Shown: piece by piece, positions 6,324-15,023 of the stretch | How positions within the stretch are numbered: position 1 is the first letter of the stretch | Layout: each line of letters starts with the position of its first letter | From: Halobacteriales archaeon QS_9_67_17 | GTDB taxonomy: Archaea; Halobacteriota; Halobacteria; Halobacteriales; Haloarculaceae | Direction: 5' to 3' | Assembly (NCBI GenBank): GCA_003023185.1 | Contig: PXSB01000079.1 | Location: forward strand, 1-46,426 | DNA length: 46,426 nt | Program-made: the position numbers and the translations under genes | Notes under the pieces: generated by a model | Seen by the model: only the letters and a program-made list of their open reading frames with translations | Databases searched by the model: none | What the model was told of the DNA's origin: nothing

Positions 6324-8382
6324 CGCGCGTCACCCTGATCGAAGAGGAGGCGTCCACGACAGTCGCCACAGTACTCGAAGACGCTGTGGTCGCTGTCCGG
6401 CGCGAGCCCGGCGACGCGGTCGCCGACCTCCGCCTCGACCTTCTCCGCGGAGGCCGCGCTGGTGAACGGCGTTCCACAGCGGATACATTCGAGCATCTCG
6501 TCTTCGTGGACGGTAGTCCACGGGTCGTCGTCGTTGTGCTCCGGCAGCAGCGAGAGATCCAGTCCCGTCTCCATCGTGATGGCGGATTCGGGACACCCCT
6601 CCTCGCAGAGCTCGCAGTTCACACACCGCTCGTGGTTGAACTGGAGCTGTCCGTCGTCCGTGCGCCTGATGGCGTCCGTCGGACAGAGGCTCGTACAGGT
6701 GGGCGTGAGCGTACACGAGTCGTTCACCGACAGCAGACCGAAGTCCTTCAGCCCCCTGATCGTCTCGCGCTCCGGCTCGACGTGTTCGAGCAGTGCGCGG
6801 ACGCTTTCGAGCGTCCAGCCGTGACTGTCGAAGTCGGGGTTGGGCCGGTCGTCGTCGATGCGGCCCGTGGCCTCGTGGTCGCCCGCCGGCACCGGCGTCT
6901 CGTCGAGCGTCTCCTCGACGAACGCCGAGAGTTCTGCGGCGAAGGCCGACGGGTCGCCCGCCTCGGGGGCGAAGAAGCCGACGCGCTCGCCGAGTCCCAG
7001 ATCGCTGGTCGCCGTGTTGAGCCGCTCGACCAATTTCGTCTTCGGGTCCGGACCGGAGTGGAGACAGGAGCCGCCACAGCCGACGATGGCGACGCCGTCG
7101 GCTCCTGCCGCGACTCCACGTCGCCGTGGCGCGCGGCGCGGCGGCCGTACGCGCGCAGTCGTTCGCTCGCCCGCTCGGAGCAGACGAACGCGACGACCTG
7201 CGTCTCGATGCCGGCGTCGTCACGCGCACCGAGTAGACTCTCGTCCCCGTCGCCGTCGGCTTCGAGCAGGGCCTCCACCTCGCGGGCGATCCGTTCGTTG
7301 GACGGCTCGCGGAGTTTCGTCGCCCCCGTCGGACAGGCGCTCGTACACGCCCCGCAGTTCTGACAGGCCGTCTCGTCGAACGCCACCTCGTCGACCGCCG
7401 GCCGGTCGACCGCCTCGTGCGGACAGGCGTCGACGCAGGCGGTACAGCCCTGCTGGCTCGACTCGCCGGCCGCACACACGTCCATCTCCAGATCGAGGAA
7501 CTTCGGCTTCTCGATGCCGCCGAGGTGTGATTCGACGGCGGCGACGGTGCCCGCGTCGACCGGCCCGGTGTAGAACCCGACGCGGCCGCCCCGCGCTCGC
7601 GACGTGCCGCCCGGGTGGATCACCTGATCGAACTCTAATCGTCGAGTCGTACCGTCGAGTTCGATGGCGTCGGTCGGACACACGTCGACCCAGTCGCCGT
7701 CGGGTGCCTCGGGGTGGATGTCGACCGGGAACTCGGTCACCATCCCATCTGGACCCTCGCGGACACACTCCATGCAGTCGATGCAGTCGTCGGTGACCTG
7801 CGCGCGAACCACCAGCTCGAACTCGCCGAACGAGCCCTCGACGGCGGCGACGTGACCCCGTTCGACGCTCACGTCGTCCAGCCCCTCCGCGTCGGCGAAC
7901 TCGCGGCCGTCCGCGATGAGCGTCACGTCCGCCTCGTCCGACAGCGACCGGGCAGCGTCGGCGTCACCGACGACGGCGACCCGGTTGCCGGCCTCTGTCG
8001 AGACGGTTCGCGAGATGGCCTCCTCGGCGAGACCGGCCCGCTTCGCGTTGATCAGGCGCGCAGTCTTGTCGGTCGCTTCGGCCTCGTCGTGGACCCACGC
8101 GGTCGTCTCCCGGTGGTCGACGAACGCCGTCGCCTCCGGGTGTAGCCCGTGGTCGTCCGCGAGCGAGCGGATGCGTTCCTGACACGACGGCTCTGGCGTC
8201 GTCGCGATGAGCTGGTCGAGGTCGTACTCGTCGATCACCTGCGACATCGCCGGACGACCGTCCTGACACAACAGCTCCGAGCTGGCGACGACGTCGACCT
8301 CCTCAACGCCCTCTCGGACCTCCTCTAAGTCGATGTCACACGTGCCCCCGCACGAGCACACGAACGCACCTACGTTCATCAT
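6320..8382 (-). pseudogene. HdrA/MvhD-like multi-cluster Fe-S protein, interrupted by deletion and frame change
   Basis: Reads as one haloarchaeal hydrogenase-iron-sulfur-subunit-type protein of about 690 residues, but the frame changes near 7100. The N-terminal part (from ATG 8382 or 8379) starts like HdrA (FVCSCGGTCDID), has a degenerate Rossmann segment (NRVAVVGDADAARSL, no GxGxxG), Fe-S motifs CIDCMEC, CTACVDACP and CQNCGACTSACP, and enters an MvhD-like domain (VVAFVCSERASERL). The C-terminal part (frame ending at 6320) resumes in the same domain with GADGVAIVGCGGSC, then two more ferredoxin motifs (CTSLCP, CVNCELCEEGCP) and a CxxC...CxxC ribbon. The Pro-Val-x-Cys stretch that normally separates these MvhD parts is missing, so about 20-30 codons appear lost. 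Likely role if intact: passing low-potential electrons to or from the molybdoenzymes here. Sequencing error is the alternative. Confidence 0.75.
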
Positions 8383-8562
8383 CCGAGCGAATTCCTGCGC
8401 GGTTTTATGTGTTGCGGGAGCGGACGGGGCGCGACCCGCTTCGTCGCCTCACGAGCCCGAACTCGCAGCCGGTGCTCCGTCGAATGCTCTGCCCCTCAGA
8501 TGCCTCCGCGTTCTACCGACGACGGACCAACGCTTTTGTTCGCCGTTCGGATACCGCCACGC

Positions 8563-9258
8563 ATGGGGATAGACGTTCGGACGGAGTTCGACGCCTACAT
8601 CGGGAGCGGCGACGTGACCGTCGACGCCCGAGACGTGACGCTGTTGCGTGCAATCGACAGTGAGGGGTCGCTGAACGCGGCGACTGACTCCTTGGGCCGC
8701 TCGTACGGCCACGCGCAACAGCGCATCGTCGAACTCGAAGCCGCGTTCGGCTCGCTCGTCGACCGGCAGCGGGGTGGTGCCGACGGTGGCGGGAGCGAAC
8801 TGACCGAGACCGCCGACGAGTTGCTCGCGGCGTTCGACCGCGTGCAGACGAGCTTCGAGGGCGTCGCCGAAGTCGCCGAAACCGTCCTCCCGGGCGCGCT
8901 CGTCGAGCGCGACGGAGAGCTCGCGACCGTCGAAACGCCGGCCGGGCGGCTCCGTGCTCTCGTCCCGTCCGCCGGCGACGGCACGGTCCAGTTGACGATA
9001 CCGGCCGACGCCGTGACGCTCCACGAGGCGACGACCGCGCCGGTACCGGACACCACGAGCGCGCGAAACCAGTTCGCCGGAACGGTGCGGGACATCGAAG
9101 GCGGCGAGCGCATCGCCCGCGTTGCCGTCGACATCGGTGCCGACGACCCGGTGTTGGCGCTGGTGACCGAAGACAGCCGAGAGCGCCTCGCTCTTGAAGT
9201 CGGACGCGAGGTCACCGTCTCGTTCAAAGCAACGGCGACGCGCGGCGTCTTCGACTGA
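8563..9258 (+). CDS. modE: ModE-type molybdate-responsive transcription regulator
   Basis: 231 residues from ATG 8563. The N-terminal LysR-like winged helix (about 20-85) shows the ModE signature: LLRAIDSEGSLNAA, LGRSYGHAQQRI and a GGxxGGGSELT wing. The C-terminal 65 residues (about 165-231) look like a single TOBE (molybdate-binding) domain (NQFAGTVRDIEGGE...VTVSFKATA). It would sense molybdate/tungstate and control cofactor or molybdoenzyme genes. It lies divergent from the HdrA-like gene, with a 180-bp shared upstream region, and near the formate dehydrogenase operon, both plausible targets. A longer upstream in-frame extension lacks coding character. Confidence 0.85.
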   Translation: MGIDVRTEFDAYIGSGDVTVDARDVTLLRAIDSEGSLNAATDSLGRSYGHAQQRIVELEAAFGSLVDRQRGGADGGGSELTETADELLAAFDRVQTSFEGVAEVAETVLPGALVERDGELATVETPAGRLRALVPSAGDGTVQLTIPADAVTLHEATTAPVPDTTSARNQFAGTVRDIEGGERIARVAVDIGADDPVLALVTEDSRERLALEVGREVTVSFKATATRGVFD

Positions 9259-9429
9259 GGGGGCTCGCGCTCGCGTGCAGCCACGGGGAGACGAACTGAC
9301 AGATGCCACCGAGCACGCTGACGACAGCCGACTGTCGATACTGCGGAAATGCGCCGTGAGAAGGTTCGGTGTGCGAGATTCGGTTCGGCGACGCCAACCC
9401 TTATTCCAGCGAGAGCAGTATAAAAAGGT

Positions 9430-10311
9430 ATGTCACAGTTCGATGGCAGACGCGCGGACACGCCGAGCGAGGAGGCGCAGGCGCTGCTCACCGCACTCGA
9501 CGAGGCGGGAGCCCCCGACCTCGCGACGCTGTCCGTCGAGCAGGCCAGAGCGCTGCTGGGCGACCTGTTCACGCCCGACGTGGAGCCGGAACCGGTCGCG
9601 TCGGTCGACGAACGGAAGATCCGCGCGTACGGCCGCGACATCCGGATTCGCATCTACGACCCCGACCCCGACGAGGTCGTCGTCAGCGTCGACTACCGGA
9701 AGGCGCCCGAACACAAGTTCCCGGCGGCGGTTGAGGACGCCTACGAAGCGACGAAGTGGGTCGCCGAGAACGGCGCAGAGATCGGTGCAGGCGACGGCCT
9801 CGCAGTCGCCGGTGAGTCCGCCGGCGGGAATCTCGCGGCCGTCGTCGCACAGTTGGCGAACGACGCCGACATCGGCGGGCCGGCCATCGACCACCAGTTG
9901 CTGTTTTACCCCGTCACCGACCACTCGTTCGACACCCAGTCGTACGAGACGAACCGCGAGGGGTACTTCCTCACGCGGCGAGCGATGGTCTGGTTCTGGA
10001 ACCACTACCTCCGGGACGACGCGCTCGCGGCAGACGGACACAGCCCGCTCGCCTCCCCGCTCCGTGGCGACCTCGAAGGGCTCCCGTCGACGACCCTGTT
10101 CACCAGCGGCTTCGACCCGCTTCGAGACGAGGGGTTCCGCTACGCCGAGAAGCTCGCGGACGCCGGCGTCGAGGTTGAGCACACGAACTACGAGGACGCG
10201 ATCCACGACTTCGCGAACATGGTCGAGCTGGACGGTGCACCCTCGCTCGGGGCGTTCAGCGACCGAGTCCTCGACGACGGTGCTGATGCGCTCCGGGACG
10301 CACTTGACTGA
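9430..10311 (+). CDS. HSL-family alpha/beta hydrolase lacking the HGGG oxyanion block
   Basis: 293 residues, similar to hormone-sensitive-lipase-type esterases. Present: nucleophile elbow GESAGG, VDYRKAPEHKFPAAVEDAY, acid FDPLRDEG, and base DAIHDF near the end. Absent: between IRIYDPDPDE and VVVSVDYRKAPE (nt about 9665-9690) the family normally has about 35-45 residues with the central strand and HGGGW oxyanion motif; here the two flanks are directly joined in frame. The protein probably cannot form a normal oxyanion hole. The rest reads without damage, so either a recent in-frame deletion or an assembly loss. Confidence 0.8.
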   Translation: MSQFDGRRADTPSEEAQALLTALDEAGAPDLATLSVEQARALLGDLFTPDVEPEPVASVDERKIRAYGRDIRIRIYDPDPDEVVVSVDYRKAPEHKFPAAVEDAYEATKWVAENGAEIGAGDGLAVAGESAGGNLAAVVAQLANDADIGGPAIDHQLLFYPVTDHSFDTQSYETNREGYFLTRRAMVWFWNHYLRDDALAADGHSPLASPLRGDLEGLPSTTLFTSGFDPLRDEGFRYAEKLADAGVEVEHTNYEDAIHDFANMVELDGAPSLGAFSDRVLDDGADALRDALD

Positions 10312-10420
10312 GTTCGGCGAGCCACGACGTCCGCCCACTCGCTCGCGCGCCACAGACTGCATCCGGGTCTGATCGTTATCGTCCAAGTTTAGGACTTAAG
10401 ACAGCGTATCTGTGGAACTA

Positions 10421-10445
10421 CATATCCCCCAGAATACGGGGTATG
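10421..10445. promoter_or_regulatory. Imperfect palindrome upstream of formate dehydrogenase operon
   Basis: CATATCCCC (10421-10429) and GGGGTATG (10438-10445) form an inverted repeat with one unpaired base. It sits upstream of the AT-rich promoter-like stretch 10457-10477. Candidate operator for the formate dehydrogenase operon; which regulator binds is unknown. Confidence 0.3.
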
Positions 10446-10456
10446 AGGTGCCACGT

Positions 10457-10477
10457 TTTATTATGCACCAATATTTA
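10457..10477 (+). promoter_or_regulatory. AT-rich promoter region of formate dehydrogenase operon
   Basis: Contains TTTTATTA and ATATTTA, the most TATA-like sequence in the 247-bp gap before the operon. It would place transcription start near 10485-10500, giving a 5' leader of about 60-75 nt, longer than usual in haloarchaea. Confidence 0.4.
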
Positions 10478-10495
10478 GCGACCGTAGGCATAGCC

Positions 10496-10555
10496 ATGGA
10501 TGGACAGGACAGGGACGAAACCGGGCAACCGCTACCCCGGACACGACAGGAATAA
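10496..10555 (+). CDS. Possible 19-codon upstream ORF in formate dehydrogenase leader
   Basis: ATG at 10496 reads MDGQDRDETGQPLPRTRQE and stops with TAA three bases before the ATG of the catalytic subunit at 10559. If transcription starts just after the AT-rich element at 10457-10477, this ATG would be at or near the 5' end, where leaderless initiation occurs. It could couple translation into the operon or simply be chance. Confidence 0.25.
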   Translation: MDGQDRDETGQPLPRTRQE

Positions 10556-10558
10556 ACA

Positions 10559-13500
10559 ATGAGCACGCAACAACTGGATCCGGAACCGGTGTCGCTCGAC
10601 CTCGACAGGCGCTCGTTCATGAAGGCGAGCGCGCTCGCGGGCGCAGTCGCGCTCGGGGCCGCAGGGACGGGCCAAGCGCTCCAAGAGGGAAGCGAAGAGG
10701 TCGATGGCACCGACACGGACACGGAGCTGTCGAAGACGATCTGTAACTACTGTTCGGTCGGCTGTGGCTTCCGCGGCGAGCGCGACGGTGACTCGTTCGT
10801 CGGTATGGAGCCGTGGCAGGAACACCCGATCAACCACGGGTCGCTCTGCTCGAAGGGCGCAGGCATCTACGAGACCGAACACTCCGAGAAACGGCTGAAA
10901 CACCCGATGATCCGCGAGGGTGGCGCGGACGGCAGCTGGGAGAAGCGGACGTGGGATCAGGCCTACGATCTGCTCTCGGGCGAGATCGAACGGGTGTGGG
11001 AGGAACACAGCCGCGAGAGCGTAATGTTACTCGGGAGCGCGCACCACTCCAACGAGGAGGCGTACGCGATCCGGAAGCTCGCGGCGTTCATGGGGACGAA
11101 CAACATCGACCATCAGGCGCGGATCTGCCACTCCACCACGGTCGCCGGCTTGGCGAACACGTGGGGGTACGGTGCGATGACCAACACGGTCACCGACTAC
11201 CGGAACTTCGATCTCAACATCATCGTCGGGCAAAACCCCGCCGAGGCACACCCCATCGCGATGCAGCACATCCTCGAGGGGCAGAAGCGGGGCGGCAAGA
11301 TACTCAATCTCGACCCGCGCTTCACGAAGACCTCGGCGCACGCCGACGAGTTCATGCGGTTCCGACCGGGCACCGACGTGGCGCTGATGATGGGCGTCAT
11401 CAAGGTGCTCCGCGACAAACACGGCCTCGCGACGGACACCGACGCTGACGCGAGCGGGCAGAACATGCTCGTCGACCGCGTCCAAGGCTGGGAGGACATC
11501 GACGCCGAACTCGACCAGTACGACAAGGAGACCGTCTCGGAGATCACGTGGGTCTCCGAAGAGGACATCGAGCGCATCGCGGACATGATCGACGAGGCCC
11601 GCCCGAACGTCCAGATCGAGTGGGCGATGGGCGGCACCCAGCACAACAACGGCACCCAGAACATCCGGTCGTACGCGGCGGCGAGTCTGGCGTCCGGTAG
11701 CGCGGCTCGCTCGGGCGGCGGCCTGCAGGTCATGCGCGGCCACGCGAACGTGCAGGGCGCGACCGACCTCGCGGTCGCGAGCCACATCCTCCCCGGCTAC
11801 TACGGCCTGACTGCCGGCGGCTGGAAGTGGTGGTCGGAGATCTGGGACAAGAACCCGTACACGAGCGGCTCGGTCTCGTTCGATGACCTGTACGACAGGT
11901 TCGAGCTGATGCCGCCGGACAAGTACGTCGAGCAGTCGAGCGAGGCCATCTCGGCGGACGACCTCCCGTCGAGTGCCGACGAGACGAGCGCCGAGAACCC
12001 GGCGACCAACTCGATGATGTTCCAGAACGGGCTGACGGTGGCTCGCTGGTTCGAGGCGGCACTCGATCAGGAAGACCGGATGCAAGAGACGCCCATCTAC
12101 CAGCCGGATCAGGTGAAGATCGCCGTCTTCTGGGGTCACTCCGCGAACTCCATCAGCGAGATGGAGCAGATGAAGGAAGGGATGGAGAACCTCGACCTGC
12201 TGGTCGTGGTCGACGTGTTCCCGTCCGTGGCGAGCGTCCTCCCGGACTTCGAGGAGGGACCGCCGGTCCTCCTGTTGCCCGCGTCGAGTCAGTACGAGCA
12301 CTACCGCTCGCTGACGAACACCCACCGCGCGACCCAGTGGTCGGAGCCGGTGCGACCGCCCGCCCACAACTCCAAGCCCGACCTGCAGATCATGCAGGAA
12401 CTCGCGGGTGCGCTGGGCTTCGGCGAGCACTTCGACTGGGGTGCCGGCTCGGAGCTGTACAACGGTAAGTCGACCTACGAGAACGTCATCCGAGAGTTCA
12501 ATCTCGGGACGAACACCATCGGCTACCGGCAGACGCCCGAACGCATCCAGCAGCACATGGAGTACGACTACGCGTTCTCCTCGGAGGATCTCCAGGGTGC
12601 CGAGGGGACGCCCGTCGAAGGAGAGTACTGGATGCTCCCGTGGCCCTGCTGGGGCGAGGACCACCCCGGTACGCCCATCATCTGGAACGACGACATGGAC
12701 CCCAACAACGGGGGCCAAGACTTCCGGACCCGGTGGGGTGTGCAGGCACCCAGTCGCGACGACTGGGCGTCGATGAACACCGACAAGCCGTATCCGTTCG
12801 AGGCGACGATGGACGCTGTCGGCGACAGATACGACAGCGAGGAAGACGCGCTCGACCTGACACGGGCCCCGTACGTGCCCGACTGGGCGAGCGAGGACGA
12901 CTTGGCGTCGGACGGCCAGATTCACGGGATTCCGGAGTATCCGGGCTGGAAGACGACGCCGCCGGAGAGTCTCATCGACCCGAACCAGTCCCTACAGTCA
13001 GACGAACTCACGATTCCACAGCAGCACGCGCTGGACAACGACAGCTCGGTGTACACGGCGGCGCAGGCGCTCGATGACCCCGACACGGGGAGTGCTGCCT
13101 TCGATAGCTACATCGAGGAGAAGATCGCGCCCGGCATCGACCCCTCCTTCTACGAGCAGTACGACTACAAGCAGCCCGACGCTCCGACCGGTCGCGGGCG
13201 GGCGCGAGCAGTTGCGTGGAGCTTCCTCGACACGGTACCCGTCCACCGGGAACCCATCGAGAGCCCCAGCCCGGAACTGGTGGAAGAGTGGCCCGCCAAC
13301 GGCCAGCAGAAGAACTTCTACCGGCTCGACCAGAACAACGGGGTCGAGCAGCAGCGGGCGATGGACATCATCCACAACACCGACGAGGGGCCGGATCTGG
13401 ACACCATCATGACCACCGGTCGGCAGGTCGAACACCAAGGCGGTGGCGCAGAGACGCGGAACAACATCCACACCGCCGACCTGCAGCCGCACATGTACGC

Positions 13501-13924
13501 CGAGATCACGCCCAAACGGGCGGAGGACCTCGGCGTCGACGGCGGCGACCTCATCATCATCTCCTCGACCGACCGCGGCTCGGTGCTGGTGAAGGCACGC
13601 GTGACGGACCGGCCGAACGACCGGGAGATATTCCTCCCCTACCACTGGGGTGGGGTGTTCAAGGGCCAGAGCTTGGAGGACAAGTACCCCGACGGCCACG
13701 TGCCGTACGCCATCGGCGACTCGGTGAACGCCATCACGTCCACCGGCTACGATGTCGAGACCCAGATGCAGGAGACGAAGGTGTCGATGGTCGCCGTCGA
13801 GAAAGCGACGGAAGAACGGATGGACGAACTGAACATGGACACGGACATCGAGTTCCCGCAGGACCGCAACAACATCGGCGGCCAGAAGGACTTCGATGTC
13901 CGCGACAACTCGACGGTGCAATGA
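10559..13924 (+). CDS. fdhA: Formate dehydrogenase, molybdopterin catalytic subunit (Tat-exported)
   Basis: 1121 residues. It oxidises formate to CO2 and passes electrons to the Fe-S subunit. A twin-arginine signal (DRRSFMKASAL, residues 16-25) implies export of the folded enzyme. One [4Fe-4S] cluster is bound by C62, C65, C69 and C97, followed by the electron-path lysine K99. The metal ligand is a cysteine, not selenocysteine: ARICHSTTVAGL gives C190-H191, the Cys-His pair characteristic of FDH-N-type enzymes. Nearby GAMTNTVTD and GQNPAEAHPIAM match the same subgroup. The C-terminal molybdopterin-dinucleotide domain follows (RQVEHQGGGAETRN, VKARVTDRP). First gene of a four-gene operon; the TorD-type chaperone at 5697 is its likely maturase. 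Slightly longer than the bacterial enzyme. Confidence 0.88.
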   Translation: MSTQQLDPEPVSLDLDRRSFMKASALAGAVALGAAGTGQALQEGSEEVDGTDTDTELSKTICNYCSVGCGFRGERDGDSFVGMEPWQEHPINHGSLCSKGAGIYETEHSEKRLKHPMIREGGADGSWEKRTWDQAYDLLSGEIERVWEEHSRESVMLLGSAHHSNEEAYAIRKLAAFMGTNNIDHQARICHSTTVAGLANTWGYGAMTNTVTDYRNFDLNIIVGQNPAEAHPIAMQHILEGQKRGGKILNLDPRFTKTSAHADEFMRFRPGTDVALMMGVIKVLRDKHGLATDTDADASGQNMLVDRVQGWEDIDAELDQYDKETVSEITWVSEEDIERIADMIDEARPNVQIEWAMGGTQHNNGTQNIRSYAAASLASGSAARSGGGLQVMRGHANVQGATDLAVASHILPGYYGLTAGGWKWWSEIWDKNPYTSGSVSFDDLYDRFELMPPDKYVEQSSEAISADDLPSSADETSAENPATNSMMFQNGLTVARWFEAALDQEDRMQETPIYQPDQVKIAVFWGHSANSISEMEQMKEGMENLDLLVVVDVFPSVASVLPDFEEGPPVLLLPASSQYEHYRSLTNTHRATQWSEPVRPPAHNSKPDLQIMQELAGALGFGEHFDWGAGSELYNGKSTYENVIREFNLGTNTIGYRQTPERIQQHMEYDYAFSSEDLQGAEGTPVEGEYWMLPWPCWGEDHPGTPIIWNDDMDPNNGGQDFRTRWGVQAPSRDDWASMNTDKPYPFEATMDAVGDRYDSEEDALDLTRAPYVPDWASEDDLASDGQIHGIPEYPGWKTTPPESLIDPNQSLQSDELTIPQQHALDNDSSVYTAAQALDDPDTGSAAFDSYIEEKIAPGIDPSFYEQYDYKQPDAPTGRGRARAVAWSFLDTVPVHREPIESPSPELVEEWPANGQQKNFYRLDQNNGVEQQRAMDIIHNTDEGPDLDTIMTTGRQVEHQGGGAETRNNIHTADLQPHMYAEITPKRAEDLGVDGGDLIIISSTDRGSVLVKARVTDRPNDREIFLPYHWGGVFKGQSLEDKYPDGHVPYAIGDSVNAITSTGYDVETQMQETKVSMVAVEKATEERMDELNMDTDIEFPQDRNNIGGQKDFDVRDNSTVQ

Positions 13925-13930
13925 GGTGAT
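13923..13930 (+). promoter_or_regulatory. Strong Shine-Dalgarno, Fe-S subunit
   Basis: GAGGTGAT, fully complementary to the archaeal 16S rRNA 3' end, begins in the stop codon of the catalytic subunit and lies 5 nt before ATG 13936. Such perfect sites are uncommon in haloarchaea and fix this start. Confidence 0.7.
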
Positions 13931-13935
13931 ATAAT

Positions 13936-14604
13936 ATGTCAACTGGAAAAGAACAAATGCACGACGGCGTGATGAGCGTCGGTGAAGGCACTCGCATCTT
14001 CCCGGACGTGGAGGCCTGCATCGACTGCGGCGGTTGCGTCGTCTCGTGCAAGCGGACGTGGGAGGTGCCGCACGACGAACAGCGCATCAGCATCTCGACG
14101 ATGCTCGAAGGCCAAGAGGCCGCCTCGGGCTTCAACACGCAGAGCGGCGAGGCGATGAGTCAGGGCGAGTCGCCCGGCGAGACGGCGGTGCCGATGCAGT
14201 GTTACCACTGCGAGAACGCGCCCTGTGTGTCGGTGTGCCCGACGGACTCGCTGATCAAGGCCGACGAGAGCGGCTTCGTCGACGTGCGCGACGACCTGTG
14301 TATCGGGTGTCAGTACTGTCTGTCCGCCTGCCCGTTCGGGGCCCCGCAGTTCCCCGACTCCGACGAGGGGATGGCGAGTCTCGTCGGCAACGGCGGCAAG
14401 ATGGACAAGTGTACGATGTGTACCGAACGTCAGGAGGTCGGCAAGGGGCCAGCGTGTGCGGAGGAGTGTGCGACGGACGCCATCCTCGTCGGGACGCCCG
14501 GCGAAATTGCCGACGAGCTGGACCACCGCGGCAGCGGGACGTTCTTCAACGACGAAGCGATGAACATCATCTTCGGCGAGGAGAACGCCGGTGAGTTCGA
14601 ATGA
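13936..14604 (+). CDS. fdhB: Formate dehydrogenase iron-sulfur subunit (four clusters)
   Basis: 222 residues carrying sixteen cysteines in four groups, the FdnH/DmsB-type electron wire: C28/C31/C34/C38, C89/C92/C97/C101, C122/C125/C128/C132 and C159/C162/C174/C178. It would shuttle electrons between the catalytic subunit and the membrane cytochrome. Unlike E. coli FdnH it has no C-terminal membrane helix, a function that may be taken by the next gene. A strong Shine-Dalgarno at 13923 fixes the start. Its TGA overlaps the ATG of the downstream gene at 14601. Confidence 0.88.
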   Translation: MSTGKEQMHDGVMSVGEGTRIFPDVEACIDCGGCVVSCKRTWEVPHDEQRISISTMLEGQEAASGFNTQSGEAMSQGESPGETAVPMQCYHCENAPCVSVCPTDSLIKADESGFVDVRDDLCIGCQYCLSACPFGAPQFPDSDEGMASLVGNGGKMDKCTMCTERQEVGKGPACAEECATDAILVGTPGEIADELDHRGSGTFFNDEAMNIIFGEENAGEFE

Positions 14605-15023
14605 GCGAGCAGGAACTCCCCGACACGGCCGGCTACGAGCGATGGCACGTCGCCGTCAGTGCCGTCGTTGGCATCGTCGTCGCCCTGCTGTCCGTCTGGT
14701 GGGCACAGGGGTTCAACGTGTTCTACGAGTCGATCTACCGGGTCGACCCCGGCGCGGGTGCTGGTAACGGCATCGGTGCCGACTGGGCCGCAGGTAACTC
14801 GATTCCCGCGCTCGACTTCCTCATCGCGCTCATCCACGCGGCGGACGTCATCATGGGAATATTCATCCTCGTGATGGTGTTCCTCCACTGGGCGGCGTTT
14901 CGCCGACTGGCCGGCCAGATGCAGCAGCCGGGCGAGGACGTGACCGACGCCGTCGCGGCTGACGGCGGTGAACCCGCCGCGCGAAAGATAACCGGCCGCG
15001 ACGGAGGTGGCGACGATGAGTAA
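14601..15023 (+). CDS. Small two-span membrane subunit of formate dehydrogenase operon
   Basis: 140 residues with hydrophobic segments at about 16-36 and 70-98. The second contains histidines (IHAADVIMG, FLHWAAF) that could serve heme or quinone binding. The start overlaps the stop of the Fe-S subunit (ATGA), and its last codons overlap the cytochrome b start at 15016. The position suggests a membrane anchor or part of a split cytochrome subunit. No named family recognised; the assignment to the complex rests on operon context. Confidence 0.7.
   Translation: MSEQELPDTAGYERWHVAVSAVVGIVVALLSVWWAQGFNVFYESIYRVDPGAGAGNGIGADWAAGNSIPALDFLIALIHAADVIMGIFILVMVFLHWAAFRRLAGQMQQPGEDVTDAVAADGGEPAARKITGRDGGGDDE
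15003..15009 (+). promoter_or_regulatory. Shine-Dalgarno deciding cytochrome b start
   Basis: GGAGGTG six bases before ATG 15016. This favours that ATG over the GTG at 15007, which lies inside the site. Confidence 0.6.

Noticed and set aside
7080-7140. Programmed ribosomal frameshift in the HdrA-like gene
   Set aside because: No slippery heptamer is visible, and a conserved block is missing as well as the frame, which frameshifting would not explain.
8407-8562. Upstream extension of the ModE-type regulator
   Set aside because: Cysteine/arginine-rich and unlike the family N-terminus; the ATG at 8563 leads directly into the winged-helix domain.
9417-9424. TATAAAAA as the promoter of the esterase gene
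   Set aside because: It lies only 6-13 bp before the ATG at 9430, which would start transcription inside the gene; probably chance, or the real start is further in.
11027-12925. Very long minus-strand open frame opposite the formate dehydrogenase catalytic gene
   Set aside because: Antisense to a gene with clear catalytic motifs; arginine/valine-rich composition typical of high-GC shadow frames and no family features.
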